From the NCBI GenBank assembly GCA_036377075.1, contig DASUZB010000163.1:1-11136 (forward strand): 11,136 nucleotides of DNA, read 5' to 3'. Within the stretch, counting starts at the first letter, position 1. Each line of letters begins with the position of its first letter. The position numbers were made by a program, and so were the translations under genes. Origin of the DNA: DASUZB01 sp036377075. GTDB lineage: Bacteria; Actinomycetota; CALGFH01. Positions 1-6,908 of this stretch are shown here, in pieces. The notes under the pieces are model-generated. The model did not search any database. It saw only the letters and a program-made list of their open reading frames with translations, and had not been told where the DNA came from.

Positions 1-1
1 C

Positions 2-256
2 AGCGTGCTCGGCATGCTGCTCAGCGGCGTGCTCGGGCTGTACCTGCTCCACGCTGTCGGGCTGCAGGACGACCTGGTCGGCATCGACGGCAGGGTGGCG
101 GACGGCTGGGGAACGGCGGCCGGCGTCAGGCATGCGCTCGATCTGCTGGTCACCGGGCTGGCGATCGGCGGCGGCACCAAGCCGCTCCACGACCTGATCC
201 AGAACATCCAGGAAGCCAAGAACGACAAGAAGGACCCAGCGCACGTCCGTCCCTGA
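2..256 (+). CDS. C-terminal part of a small membrane protein (partial)
   Basis: The reading frame is open to the left edge, so the true start lies outside the window; only about 84 residues are visible before TGA at 254-256. The visible part begins with a hydrophobic stretch (LGMLLSGVLGLYLLHAVGL) that fits a membrane helix. A second hydrophobic stretch (ALDLLVTGLAIGGG) leads into a GGGTKPLHDLIQ motif, and the tail is short and charged, rich in Lys and Asp. I recognise the GTKPLHDLI-type ending only as something seen in hypothetical membrane proteins and cannot assign a function. The gene converges on the metallohydrolase gene, with 15 bp between the two stop codons. It is called coding because the frame is continuous and its composition fits a membrane protein. 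Confidence 0.6.
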   Translation, partial: SVLGMLLSGVLGLYLLHAVGLQDDLVGIDGRVADGWGTAAGVRHALDLLVTGLAIGGGTKPLHDLIQNIQEAKNDKKDPAHVRP

Positions 257-271
257 GCCGAGCGGAGCCGG

Positions 272-2269
272 CTACCGGTCGGCGGACCTGGCCACCCGGC
301 GGTAGAAGGCGCGGGCCTCCTCCACGACCGCGACGAGGTCGCCGAGGTGGGCGGCGCGGGTCGGCGGGTCGAAGTGGCCGTGCTCGGCCACGAACCGCTC
401 CAGCTCGTCGAGGTATTCCAGGCACCAGCGCGCGTCGGCCGCCCGGGCGACGCGCCGGCCGGCGACGTCGACGTACACCGGCGAGGTGTGGGCCAGCACC
501 GACCGGTCCAGCGTGTTGGGATCGCCGCCGCCGCCGCGGGCCACGGCCGCGATCCACATCGGTCCGTCCACGCGAGCCTCGACGCGGAGCTCCGCCGTCG
601 CGTCGCCCTCGGCCACGACGCCGTCCGGGCCGACGAGCGCCAGGTGCTGGGCCCCTTCACCAAGCACGCGGACGCGGACGTCGAGCCGCTCGCCGGCGGC
701 CAGGTCGAGGACGGCGCCGGGCCCTCGGCCGTTCACCTCGAACGTGAGCCACGGCCCGTTGGTGACCACCGTCCGCCCGGCGCGGACAGCCTCCTTGAAC
801 GCCTCCACCGACAGGCCCTGGTCGCCGAGGTGCGCGTAGACGCGGCCCCAGCCAGGAGGGTTGGAGGCCACGCCGGGGCCGTGCGAGAAGGACAGGAAGA
901 CGTCGGTGCCGGCGGTGGCGGCGAGCCGCAGCCCGCACGAGAGCAGGCGGTGGTACAGGAACACCGCGCCCTCGTCGTCGAAGGGGGAGATGAGGTCGAC
1001 GGAGTCGACCACGCCGAGCGCGGCGTCCGCCACCAGCTCGCGCGCCTCGACCGACCGCGGGTTCTGGAAGAACCCGCTGGTCGACCAGTCCGGGAACCGC
1101 GTGTAGGCGGGGTGGCAGTAGCCCACCGTCGCCTCTAGCCCCCGCAGCTCCTCGCAGGCGACCTTGTTCGGCGGCCAGTCCTCCGGGTGGTCGGAGCGCT
1201 CGTGGCCGCTGTAGTAACCGGAGGGCGGCCCGCTCGGGCCGAGCGCGTGGACGTGGCCGAGCAGGTCGTTGCGGTACTCGACGCCCATCCGCGCGACCGT
1301 GCCCTCGGCGGACCACGGCAGGTCGCCGCCGGCGGACCGCTCGAGCAGCTCCCGGTCGTAGACGAGCGAGGTCAGGCAGTTCGCCGCCACCAGGTTGGCC
1401 AGGTGGAGACCCTCGCCGAGCTGCATCCGGGCCGCGTCGCCGGGCGTGCAGACGAGGTCACCGCCGTAGTTCATGTGGACGTGCAGGTCGCCCCCGTACC
1501 AGCCGTCGGCGGCGGGGTCGAAGCGTCGCGCCGGGTCGCACTCGACGGTGAGCGCCTCTCCCGCGCCCGGGAGCACGTCGCGCTCGGCCCGCTCGAACTC
1601 GAGGCCGCGGGCGCAGGCGACGTGCAGCGACTCGGCCGGGACGGCGAGGGTGACCTCGTGGCCGTGGAAGAACGGCCGGTGGTGGAAGTCCCACTTCGGC
1701 AGCATGCCGTCGGGAAACCAGGCGCCGCCGCTGGCGTCGGTGACCGACCAGCGTGCGCAGCGGGGCGACGAGAGCCGCAGCTCGGCCGCGGCGCAGGTGC
1801 GGACCGCGCCGTCGACGGCGAGGGTCCGGCCGCCGAGCGCGACGGTGAACACCGGGTCGCCCCCGTCGAGGGCGATCGTCTCGACCGCCGCGCCGAGCGC
1901 GGCCACGCGCACCTCGCGGCCGGCGACGGTGAGGGAGACGTCGGCGTCGGCGGCCGAGTCCACCACCACGTCGATCGGCACGGTGCGGCCCGCGATCCCG
2001 GGCCGCGCGGGTCCGAGGTCGGCGCGCAGGCCCCCGTCCCGGCCGACCCGCACCACCACGGTGCCGGCGGGGACGTCGTCGCCGATGACCGAACGGATCG
2101 CCCCGGCCCAGTCGCCGCCGGCCGCGAGCTGGTCGAGCAGCGGCCCGTGCTGGGAGAAGCGCTCCCAGCGGAACAGGTCGATGCGGTCGTCGCCCCAGTC
2201 CCAGCCGCGCTCGTCGAGCAGCCGGCGGTAGCGGGCAAGCGCCTCGACCACCTCGACCGGCAGGCTCAT
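272..2269 (-). CDS. CehA/McbA-family PHP-type metallohydrolase
   Basis: A 665-residue protein with a C-terminal PHP-like metal-dependent hydrolase domain. Numbering from the upstream ATG at 2293, key sites are GDLHVH (268-273), GYCHP (391-395) and TAGTDVF (460-466), all typical metal-ligand positions of CehA/McbA proteins. The segment AHTSPVYVDV (601-610) resembles the conserved end of that family. The first 260 or so residues are beta-rich and less conserved. Characterised relatives hydrolyse esters or amides such as carbaryl; the substrate here is unknown. I prefer the ATG at 2269 (MSLPVEVVEAL) because the eight extra residues starting at 2293 look atypical and have no ribosome site, but support for 2269 is also weak: GAGG about 11 nt upstream. 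The gene lies 80 bp downstream of the acyl-CoA synthetase on the same strand, so co-transcription is plausible. No signal peptide is evident. Confidence 0.85.
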   Translation of the reverse strand: MSLPVEVVEALARYRRLLDERGWDWGDDRIDLFRWERFSQHGPLLDQLAAGGDWAGAIRSVIGDDVPAGTVVVRVGRDGGLRADLGPARPGIAGRTVPIDVVVDSAADADVSLTVAGREVRVAALGAAVETIALDGGDPVFTVALGGRTLAVDGAVRTCAAAELRLSSPRCARWSVTDASGGAWFPDGMLPKWDFHHRPFFHGHEVTLAVPAESLHVACARGLEFERAERDVLPGAGEALTVECDPARRFDPAADGWYGGDLHVHMNYGGDLVCTPGDAARMQLGEGLHLANLVAANCLTSLVYDRELLERSAGGDLPWSAEGTVARMGVEYRNDLLGHVHALGPSGPPSGYYSGHERSDHPEDWPPNKVACEELRGLEATVGYCHPAYTRFPDWSTSGFFQNPRSVEARELVADAALGVVDSVDLISPFDDEGAVFLYHRLLSCGLRLAATAGTDVFLSFSHGPGVASNPPGWGRVYAHLGDQGLSVEAFKEAVRAGRTVVTNGPWLTFEVNGRGPGAVLDLAAGERLDVRVRVLGEGAQHLALVGPDGVVAEGDATAELRVEARVDGPMWIAAVARGGGGDPNTLDRSVLAHTSPVYVDVAGRRVARAADARWCLEYLDELERFVAEHGHFDPPTRAAHLGDLVAVVEEARAFYRRVARSADR

Positions 2270-2349
2270 CGTCGCGGTCGCCTCGCAGCACATGGCCCGA
2301 GCGTCTCAGGCACACGCCGGGGACGCAACGCGGATTGCCCGCTCCGGGG

Positions 2350-3873
2350 TTACGGCGCGCGCAGCAGCCGCTTGAGCACCTTGCCCTGGGGGGAGATCGG
2401 CAGCTCGGGCACGAAGGCCACGCTGCGGGGCTGCTTGTAGCGGGCCAGCCGCGTGCGCAGGAAGGCGAGCAGCTCCTCCTCCTCGGCGGTCGCGCCGTCG
2501 CGGCGCACCACGAAGGCGCGGCCGACCTCGCCCCAGCGCTCGTCCGGCACGCCGACCACCGCGCACATCAGCACCGCCGGGTGCTCGCACAGCGCCCGCT
2601 CGACCTCGGCGGGGTACACGTTCTCCCCGCCGGAGACGAACATGTCCTTCTTGCGGTCGACGATGAAGTAGAAGCCGTCCCGGTCGGCGTAGGCGAGGTC
2701 GCCGGTGTGGAACCAGCCGGCGGCGTCGACCGCCGCGGCGCTGGCCGCCGGGTCCTCGAAGTAGCCGGAGAACATCGACGGGCCCTTGAGGACCAGCTCG
2801 CCGACCTCGCCGGGCGCGAGCGGGGCGCCGTCCCCGCCGACCACGGCGGCGCTGACGAACCAGTTGGGGCGGCCGATCGAGCCGGCCTTGGCGACGGCGT
2901 GCTCGGGCCCCATGCTGAAGCCGCCCGGGCCGAACTCGGTCATGCCGAAACCCTGCTTGAACGGCGTGTCGTGCACCGCCCGCCAGCGCTCGATCACGCT
3001 GACCGGCAGCGGCGCGCCGCCGCTGGTGACGAAGCGCAGGCTCGACAGGTCGGCGCGGGCGAAGCGCTCCGAGGCCAGCAGCATCTGGTACTGGGTCGGC
3101 ACGCAGAAGAACAGCGTGACCCGCTCGCGCTCGACCAGGTCGAGCATGCCGTCCGGGTCCCAGGCGCGCATCAGCACCACGGTGCCGCCGAGGACCAGCA
3201 GCGGCACGGTGTAGACGAGCAGCCCGCCGGTGTGGAACAGCGGCGTGTGGGTGATGGTGACGTCGTCGCGTTGCAGCTCGTGGACCGCCGTGTTGAGGGT
3301 GTTCCAGGCGATCATCCGGTAGCTCACCATCGCCGCCTTGGCGACCCCGGTGGTCCCGCCGGTGAATAGCAGGCAGGCGACGTCCTCGGGGTCGAGCTCG
3401 GTGGGGACCGCCGGCGGCGCCGCGGCGAGCGCGTCGGCGTAGGGCCGGCTCCCGTCCAGGCCCTCACCGTCCAGGTGCGCCAGCGCCGGCTCCGGCCCGG
3501 CGGCCGCCGCGACCGCCGCGGCCCCGGCGGCGAGCTCCTGCTCGTACAGCAGCGCCGACGGGCGCGTGCGGGCGGCCAGCTCGCCCAGCTCCCGCGGGTG
3601 CAGCCGCCAGTTGTAGGGGACCAGGACCGTGCCGAGCTTGCCGCAGGCGAAGAACGCGTCGAGCACCTCGACCCGGTTGCGCGCCAGCACGCCGACGCGG
3701 TCGCCCTTGCCGAGGCCGCGGCCCCGTAGCCAGCCGGCCAGCCGCGCGGCGCGCTCGTCCAGCTCACCGTAGGTGAAGCGGCCGCCCTCCGGGTCCACCA
3801 GCGCGAGCCGCCCGGGCCAGTAGGCTGCCGCCCTGCCGGTCCAGTCGCCGACGACCGGGGCCGGGACGGTCAT
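2350..3873 (-). CDS. AMP-dependent acyl-CoA synthetase (FadD/class I adenylate-forming enzyme)
   Basis: A 507-residue enzyme predicted to activate a carboxylic acid to an acyl-adenylate and then to an acyl-CoA. All core motifs are present: phosphate loop LLFTGGTTGVAKA (168-180), GFGMTEFG (308-315), GWFHTGDL (386-393), the hinge DRKKDMFVSGGENVYPAEVE (406-425), and the C-terminal PISPQGKVLK with catalytic Lys498. The length is normal for the family. The intact hinge and C-terminal Lys argue for a true CoA ligase; chain length and substrate cannot be read from sequence. ATG 3873 overlaps the upstream synthase stop as ATGA, and only a weak ribosome site is visible, which suggests translational coupling. 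It is the last of four coupled genes and probably supplies the acyl-CoA used, or recaptures an acid released, by its neighbours. No gene symbol is given because fadD paralogues cannot be told apart here. Confidence 0.93.
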   Translation of the reverse strand: MTVPAPVVGDWTGRAAAYWPGRLALVDPEGGRFTYGELDERAARLAGWLRGRGLGKGDRVGVLARNRVEVLDAFFACGKLGTVLVPYNWRLHPRELGELAARTRPSALLYEQELAAGAAAVAAAAGPEPALAHLDGEGLDGSRPYADALAAAPPAVPTELDPEDVACLLFTGGTTGVAKAAMVSYRMIAWNTLNTAVHELQRDDVTITHTPLFHTGGLLVYTVPLLVLGGTVVLMRAWDPDGMLDLVERERVTLFFCVPTQYQMLLASERFARADLSSLRFVTSGGAPLPVSVIERWRAVHDTPFKQGFGMTEFGPGGFSMGPEHAVAKAGSIGRPNWFVSAAVVGGDGAPLAPGEVGELVLKGPSMFSGYFEDPAASAAAVDAAGWFHTGDLAYADRDGFYFIVDRKKDMFVSGGENVYPAEVERALCEHPAVLMCAVVGVPDERWGEVGRAFVVRRDGATAEEEELLAFLRTRLARYKQPRSVAFVPELPISPQGKVLKRLLRAP

Positions 3874-4985
3874 GCTTGGTCCACCGGGGGCCTACCGCTC
3901 GGCTCTGCGTGGCCGCCCGCCGCGTGGGTTCCGGCCTCGCTCCTGAGGCCCCCGGACCCCGGGGCCCGCCAGTCGTCGGCGTTGGCCATGGTCCAGCGCA
4001 CCACGGCGGCGGCCAGGGCCACGCCGCCGCCGCTGGCGCACAGGACGACGTGGTCGCCGGGGCGCAGCCGCCCGCGCTCCACCGCGTCGTCCAGGGTCAT
4101 CGGGATGCACGCCGAGCCGGTGTAGCCCCAGCGGTCCATGGTCCAGTGGGTCCGCTCGAGCGGCTGGCCCAGCTCGGCCATGACCGCCTCGATGGTGCGC
4201 AGGTTGAGCTGGGTGAACAGGAACAGGTCGACGTCGCCGAGCCGCAGGCCGGCGTCGGCGACCACCTGGCGGACCAGCGGCGGCCAGTGCTCGGTGTTGA
4301 AGCCCGCCGGGATCCGGCGGGCGAACTCGACGTGCGGCGGGCCGCCGTGGCGCACCGCCTCCTCGGTGGCGGGGCGGGCGGCTCCGCCGGTGTAGACGCC
4401 CAGGGCGTCGTACCAGGAGCCGTCCGCGCCGAGCCGGCCGGCGAGGAAGCCGGGCTCCGTCCCGGCCTCCAGGAGCACGGCGCCGGCGCCGTCGGCGAAC
4501 AGCGTGGCGGTGTGCTTGTCGGACCAGTCGAGGAAGCGGGTCATCCCGTAGGCCCCGACGACCAGCGCGAGCCCGCAGGCCGGGTCGGTGGCGATGCGCC
4601 GCGCGGCGATGTCGAGCGCGGTCACCCAGGCGGCGCAGGCGCAGTTGACGTCGAAGGTGGCCGCCCGGCGCGCGCCGAGCTTGGCCTGCACCACCGAGGC
4701 GGTCGCCGGGCTCAGGTAGTCGGGCGTGTCGGTGGCGACGACGACCAGGTCCAGCTCGGCGGGGGAGCGGCCGACGCGCCGCAGGCACGCGCGGGCGGCG
4801 CCCACCGCCAGGTCGGAGGTGGTCTCGTCCGCGGCCATCACGTGCCGCTCGCGGATGCCGACGTTGGCCACCAGCCACTCGTCGACCGGCTCGCCGAGCA
4901 GCTCCTCCAGCTCGGCGTTGGCGACCACCCGGTCGGGGACGTAGCGGCCGGTCGCGGTGATGCGGGCGTGCCGAGACCGGCTCAC
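3870..4985 (-). CDS. FabH-like 3-oxoacyl-ACP synthase III with an altered catalytic triad
   Basis: A 371-residue thiolase-fold protein. The N-terminus RYVPDRVVANAEL and VGIRERHV (42-49), the nucleophile region FDVNCACAAW (111-120, Cys117), FADGAGAV (163-170) and ASGGGVALAAAVVRW (317-331) align well with E. coli FabH. The FabH triad is Cys-His-Asn. Cys117 is kept, but the PHQANLR segment reads FTQLNLR (Thr258 replaces His) and DRHGNTSA reads DRWGYTGSA (Tyr288 replaces Asn). His and Asn drive malonyl decarboxylation in FabH, so ordinary Claisen condensation is doubtful; acyl transfer or another thioester reaction is possible. A Gly/Pro-rich tail of about 35 residues follows the normal end of the fold. 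The GTG start at 4985 is chosen because it overlaps the hydrolase stop as GTGA and places the FabH N-terminus correctly. The frame stays open further upstream, but that part only shadows the hydrolase. Confidence 0.9.
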   Translation of the reverse strand: MSRSRHARITATGRYVPDRVVANAELEELLGEPVDEWLVANVGIRERHVMAADETTSDLAVGAARACLRRVGRSPAELDLVVVATDTPDYLSPATASVVQAKLGARRAATFDVNCACAAWVTALDIAARRIATDPACGLALVVGAYGMTRFLDWSDKHTATLFADGAGAVLLEAGTEPGFLAGRLGADGSWYDALGVYTGGAARPATEEAVRHGGPPHVEFARRIPAGFNTEHWPPLVRQVVADAGLRLGDVDLFLFTQLNLRTIEAVMAELGQPLERTHWTMDRWGYTGSACIPMTLDDAVERGRLRPGDHVVLCASGGGVALAAAVVRWTMANADDWRAPGSGGLRSEAGTHAAGGHAEPSGRPPVDQA

Positions 4986-6031
4986 GCCTGGCGCAGGAAC
5001 TCCCACAGGAGCCTCCTGAACTCCTCGGGCCGCTCGACGTGGGGGGAGTGGCCGCAGTCGGCGACCACCTCCTCGCGGTAGTCGCCGCCGCCCTCGCGGT
5101 AGGCGTCGAGCACCGCCCGGACCTGCGCCACCATCGGCTGCGGCGGGTAGACCTCGTCGCCGGGCCAGCCGGGCACGGCGCCGAGCTTGCCGAGGTTGCC
5201 GAGGTCGAACAGGGAGGCGTCGGAGATGACCGTGTCGGCGTCGCCACGGATCCACAGCACCGGCGGCTTGGGCTCGATCGTGGCGAACCCGCTGAGGTCG
5301 CAGTGCTTGGGGGAGAAGGCGTTGTTCATCCCGCGGGTGCCCGGCGCGATGCCCGGCCAGTTCGGCGAGGTCCGCAGGTCGCCGGGGTAGTGGTCGTCGC
5401 CGACCACGCTGGACAGCACCGCGTCGAGGTAGGCCTCCTCGCGCTCGGGCTCGACCCGGAACGGCGGCCGGTAGTAGAAGCCGTTCATCACCTGGCGGGG
5501 GCCGAAGTCGCTGTCGGTGCCGCGGTCCTTCGCGGTGAGCAGCCGCACGAACTCGGGGTTGGCGGTGCCGGCGCCGGAGCCGGCGTAGTCGGGCCAGCAC
5601 GGCGTGCCGCGGGCGTCGCGGGTGCCGCCGAAGCCGTAGGGGGACATCGGGGCGACCAGCACCAGCGAGGCGACCGCCCCCGGGTGGTCGACCGCGTAGC
5701 GCTGCGCCACCGCCCCTCCGGTCGACCAGCCGACCAGGTGCACCGGCCGCTCACCGAGCTCGAGCTCTGGCGCCTCCAGCAGGGCACGCAGGTCGTCGGC
5801 GAAGTCGCCCATGCCGCGGGTGGCGTCGATCGGCAGCGGCTCGGTGCCGCCGAAGCCGCGGAAGTCCGGCGCGACCCCGCGCGTCCCCGGCGGCAGCGCC
5901 GCCAGGGTCTCCTCCCAGAAGCGCGAGGTCGACAAGTTGCCATGGAGGAAGATCACCGGCTCGCCGCCCGCCGGTCCCGCGGTGCGCAGGTGCGTGGCCA
6001 GCCGCTTGGTCGTCACCGTCAGCGCCTTCAT
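4982..6031 (-). CDS. Alpha/beta-hydrolase, serine type
   Basis: A 349-residue alpha/beta-hydrolase fold protein. The oxyanion region FLHGN is at 28-32, the nucleophile elbow GWSTGG at 101-106 (Ser103), the probable acid in RGDADTV is Asp266, and the catalytic His328 lies in CGHSPHVERPEEF. A cap region of roughly residues 130-250 is rich in aromatic residues, as in enzymes acting on hydrophobic esters or thioesters. With a Ser nucleophile it should be an esterase, thioesterase or lipase-like enzyme, not an OleB-type enzyme, which uses Asp. The ATG at 6031 overlaps the TetR stop as ATGA and is preceded by a GGGGGAGG ribosome site about 10 nt away. Its own stop overlaps the synthase GTG. It lies between the regulator and the acyl enzymes, which suggests it releases or trims the acyl substrate of the same pathway. 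The actual substrate is not deducible. Confidence 0.92.
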   Translation of the reverse strand: MKALTVTTKRLATHLRTAGPAGGEPVIFLHGNLSTSRFWEETLAALPPGTRGVAPDFRGFGGTEPLPIDATRGMGDFADDLRALLEAPELELGERPVHLVGWSTGGAVAQRYAVDHPGAVASLVLVAPMSPYGFGGTRDARGTPCWPDYAGSGAGTANPEFVRLLTAKDRGTDSDFGPRQVMNGFYYRPPFRVEPEREEAYLDAVLSSVVGDDHYPGDLRTSPNWPGIAPGTRGMNNAFSPKHCDLSGFATIEPKPPVLWIRGDADTVISDASLFDLGNLGKLGAVPGWPGDEVYPPQPMVAQVRAVLDAYREGGGDYREEVVADCGHSPHVERPEEFRRLLWEFLRQA

Positions 6032-6648
6032 GTCGTGCTCGCCTCCCCCTGCCCGGCCATGCCGTGGTGGATCAGGGTGGTCATCGTGTCGAGGACGTGG
6101 TCGGGCAGGTCGCGCTCCTCCCACAGCACCCAGCGCATGCCCAGGAAGTCGCCGATGCCCATCAGGCACCAGGCGAGCGCCTCCGGGTCGAGCGGCGCCA
6201 CCTCGCCGGCCGCGATCGCCCGCGCCAGGCCGGCGGTGTAGCCTTCGGCGAGCCGCTGGTAGTAGGAGCGGTACAGCCGCTCGTCCACGAACTCCGCCTG
6301 GCGCACGATCCGGTAGAGGTTGCGGTGCGCGGCGATGAAGGTGAAGAACGCCTTGAAGCCGGCACGCTCGACCGCCATGCGGTCGCCGGCGCCCGCCACC
6401 GAGCGGGCGATGTGGCCGCGCAGCTGGTGCCCGAGCTCGGTCACCAGCTCGCCGAAGATCGCCTGCTTGTCGCTGAAGTAGACGTAGAAGGTGCCCTGCG
6501 CCACGCCGGCTCGCCCGGTGATCTCCACGATCGAGGCGCGCTCGTAGCCCTTGGCCCCGAACACCTCCTCGGCCGCGTCCAGCAGCCGCTGCCTGGTCGC
6601 CTGCCCCCTGGCGGTGGTCGGCAGGGTGGGGCTCGCCGCCTTGCTCAT
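6028..6648 (-). CDS. TetR-family transcriptional regulator (tetR-1), first gene of the acyl operon
   Basis: A 206-residue one-component repressor of typical TetR length. The N-terminal DNA-binding domain includes RLLDAAEEVFGAKGYERASI (21-40) and the helix-turn-helix ITGRAGVAQGTFYVYFSDKQAIF (43-65). The remaining alpha-helical part would bind a ligand. ATG 6648 is chosen because GGGAGG lies just upstream (a short 3-nt gap) and homology begins about 15 residues in; the frame is open to 6822, but that extension would cover the promoter and leader and looks like a chance open frame. The stop overlaps the hydrolase start (ATGA), so the regulator is made together with the enzymes, consistent with autoregulation. 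An acyl-CoA or acid ligand is an inference from context. Candidate operators lie in the leader and around the -35 element (see those entries). Confidence 0.93.
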   Translation of the reverse strand: MSKAASPTLPTTARGQATRQRLLDAAEEVFGAKGYERASIVEITGRAGVAQGTFYVYFSDKQAIFGELVTELGHQLRGHIARSVAGAGDRMAVERAGFKAFFTFIAAHRNLYRIVRQAEFVDERLYRSYYQRLAEGYTAGLARAIAAGEVAPLDPEALAWCLMGIGDFLGMRWVLWEERDLPDHVLDTMTTLIHHGMAGQGEASTT

Positions 6649-6682
6649 CGTCCTCCCGTCTCGCGCCAACCGAGCCAGGTCG

Positions 6683-6726
6683 CCACCTGCGCCATGGCGC
6701 TCGGCGTCCAGCCGAGCTGCAGGTGG
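6683..6726 (-). promoter_or_regulatory. Nested stem structure in the tetR-1 operon leader
   Basis: An outer 8-bp stem (6683-6690 with 6719-6726, CCACCTGC/GCAGGTGG) encloses a perfect 7-bp hairpin (6699-6705 with 6711-6717, GCTCGGC/GCCGAGC, 5-nt loop). One unpaired base (6718) lies on one side and an 8-nt palindrome GCCATGGC (6691-6698) on the other. It sits about 35 nt upstream of the tetR-1 start, inside the predicted leader of about 145 nt. It could be an attenuator, a translation-control element or an RNA-stability structure. High GC makes short stems common, but two nested perfect stems of 8 and 7 bp are more than I would expect by chance. Confidence 0.45.
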
Positions 6727-6759
6727 TTGACGCCGGCGAGCAGCGGCCCTCACCACCTC

Positions 6760-6773
6760 GGCCCAGCTGGGCC
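6760..6773. promoter_or_regulatory. 14-bp perfect palindrome, candidate operator
   Basis: GGCCCAGCTGGGCC is a perfect palindrome lying about 20-33 nt downstream of the predicted tetR-1 start of transcription. TetR repressors often bind inverted repeats near their own promoter, so it is a candidate tetR-1 operator. The high GC content lowers its significance. Confidence 0.35.
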
Positions 6774-6799
6774 ACCGCCGCCATGCCCGCCCAGCCGGG

Positions 6800-6829
6800 A
6801 CCGTAGATGAAACCTGAATCAACTGTCAA
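6800..6829 (-). promoter_or_regulatory. Sigma-70-type promoter of the tetR-1 acyl operon
   Basis: On the minus strand a perfect -35 TTGACA (6829-6824) is followed by an 18-nt spacer and a -10 TACGGT (6805-6800), which fits the TANNNT pattern common in actinobacteria. Transcription would start near 6793, giving a leader of about 145 nt before tetR-1. A direct repeat GTTGA-CA-GTTGA (6830-6819) overlaps the -35 and could be a repressor site. The segment is clearly AT-richer than its surroundings, as promoters in such genomes tend to be. Confidence 0.65.
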
Positions 6830-6873
6830 CTAGGTGCCGGCGACGGTGCCGAGGCCCGTGCGCGGACGACCAC

Positions 6874-6902
6874 TTGCCGTGGACGAACGATCGTGCTATT
6901 CC
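6874..6902 (+). promoter_or_regulatory. Promoter of tetR-2, predicted to give a leaderless mRNA
   Basis: TTGCCG (6874-6879) and TATTCC (6897-6902) are separated by 17 nt. A start 6-7 nt downstream of the -10 falls on or next to the ATG at 6909. No Shine-Dalgarno sequence precedes that ATG, which agrees with a leaderless transcript. The spacer is almost exactly filled by the 18-bp operator candidate. Confidence 0.6.
6880..6897. promoter_or_regulatory. tetR-2 operator candidate, site 1 (in the promoter spacer)
   Basis: An 18-bp imperfect inverted repeat TGGACGA-ACGA-TCGTGCT, with arms matching at 5 of 7 positions, fills the gap between the -35 and -10 of the tetR-2 promoter. Its 15 bp at 6883-6897 recur exactly, as the reverse complement, at 7547-7561. 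Position, size and recurrence fit a TetR autoregulatory operator. Confidence 0.6.
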
Positions 6903-6908
6903 TAGTGC

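Noticed and set aside
347..1138. Long plus-strand open frames opposite the metallohydrolase, and similar ones opposite the other minus-strand genes.
   Set aside because: They are high-GC shadow frames, rich in Arg, Ala, Gly and Val, with no recognisable domain, and they lie opposite genes with clear motifs.
2294..2349. A terminator between the acyl-CoA synthetase and the metallohydrolase.
   Set aside because: Only short mismatched GC-rich pairings are visible, so no stem convincing enough to call.
4986..5600. A longer synthase starting upstream of 4985.
   Set aside because: The extra 205 residues are Arg/Pro-rich and out of frame inside the hydrolase; the FabH N-terminus fits the GTG at 4985.
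2350..6031. An OleABCD-type olefin or beta-lactone cluster (synthase, hydrolase, AMP-ligase).
   Set aside because: The hydrolase has a Ser nucleophile (Ser103) where OleB uses Asp, no OleD-type reductase is present, the synthase lacks the His and Asn kept in OleA, and the ligase has standard acyl-CoA synthetase motifs.
6649..6829. An N-terminal extension of TetR-1, or a decayed gene reading VNHLQLGWTPSAMAQVATWLGW, upstream of it.
   Set aside because: Open frames are common at this GC level; the segment contains the promoter and leader, has no ribosome site, and matches no family I recognise.
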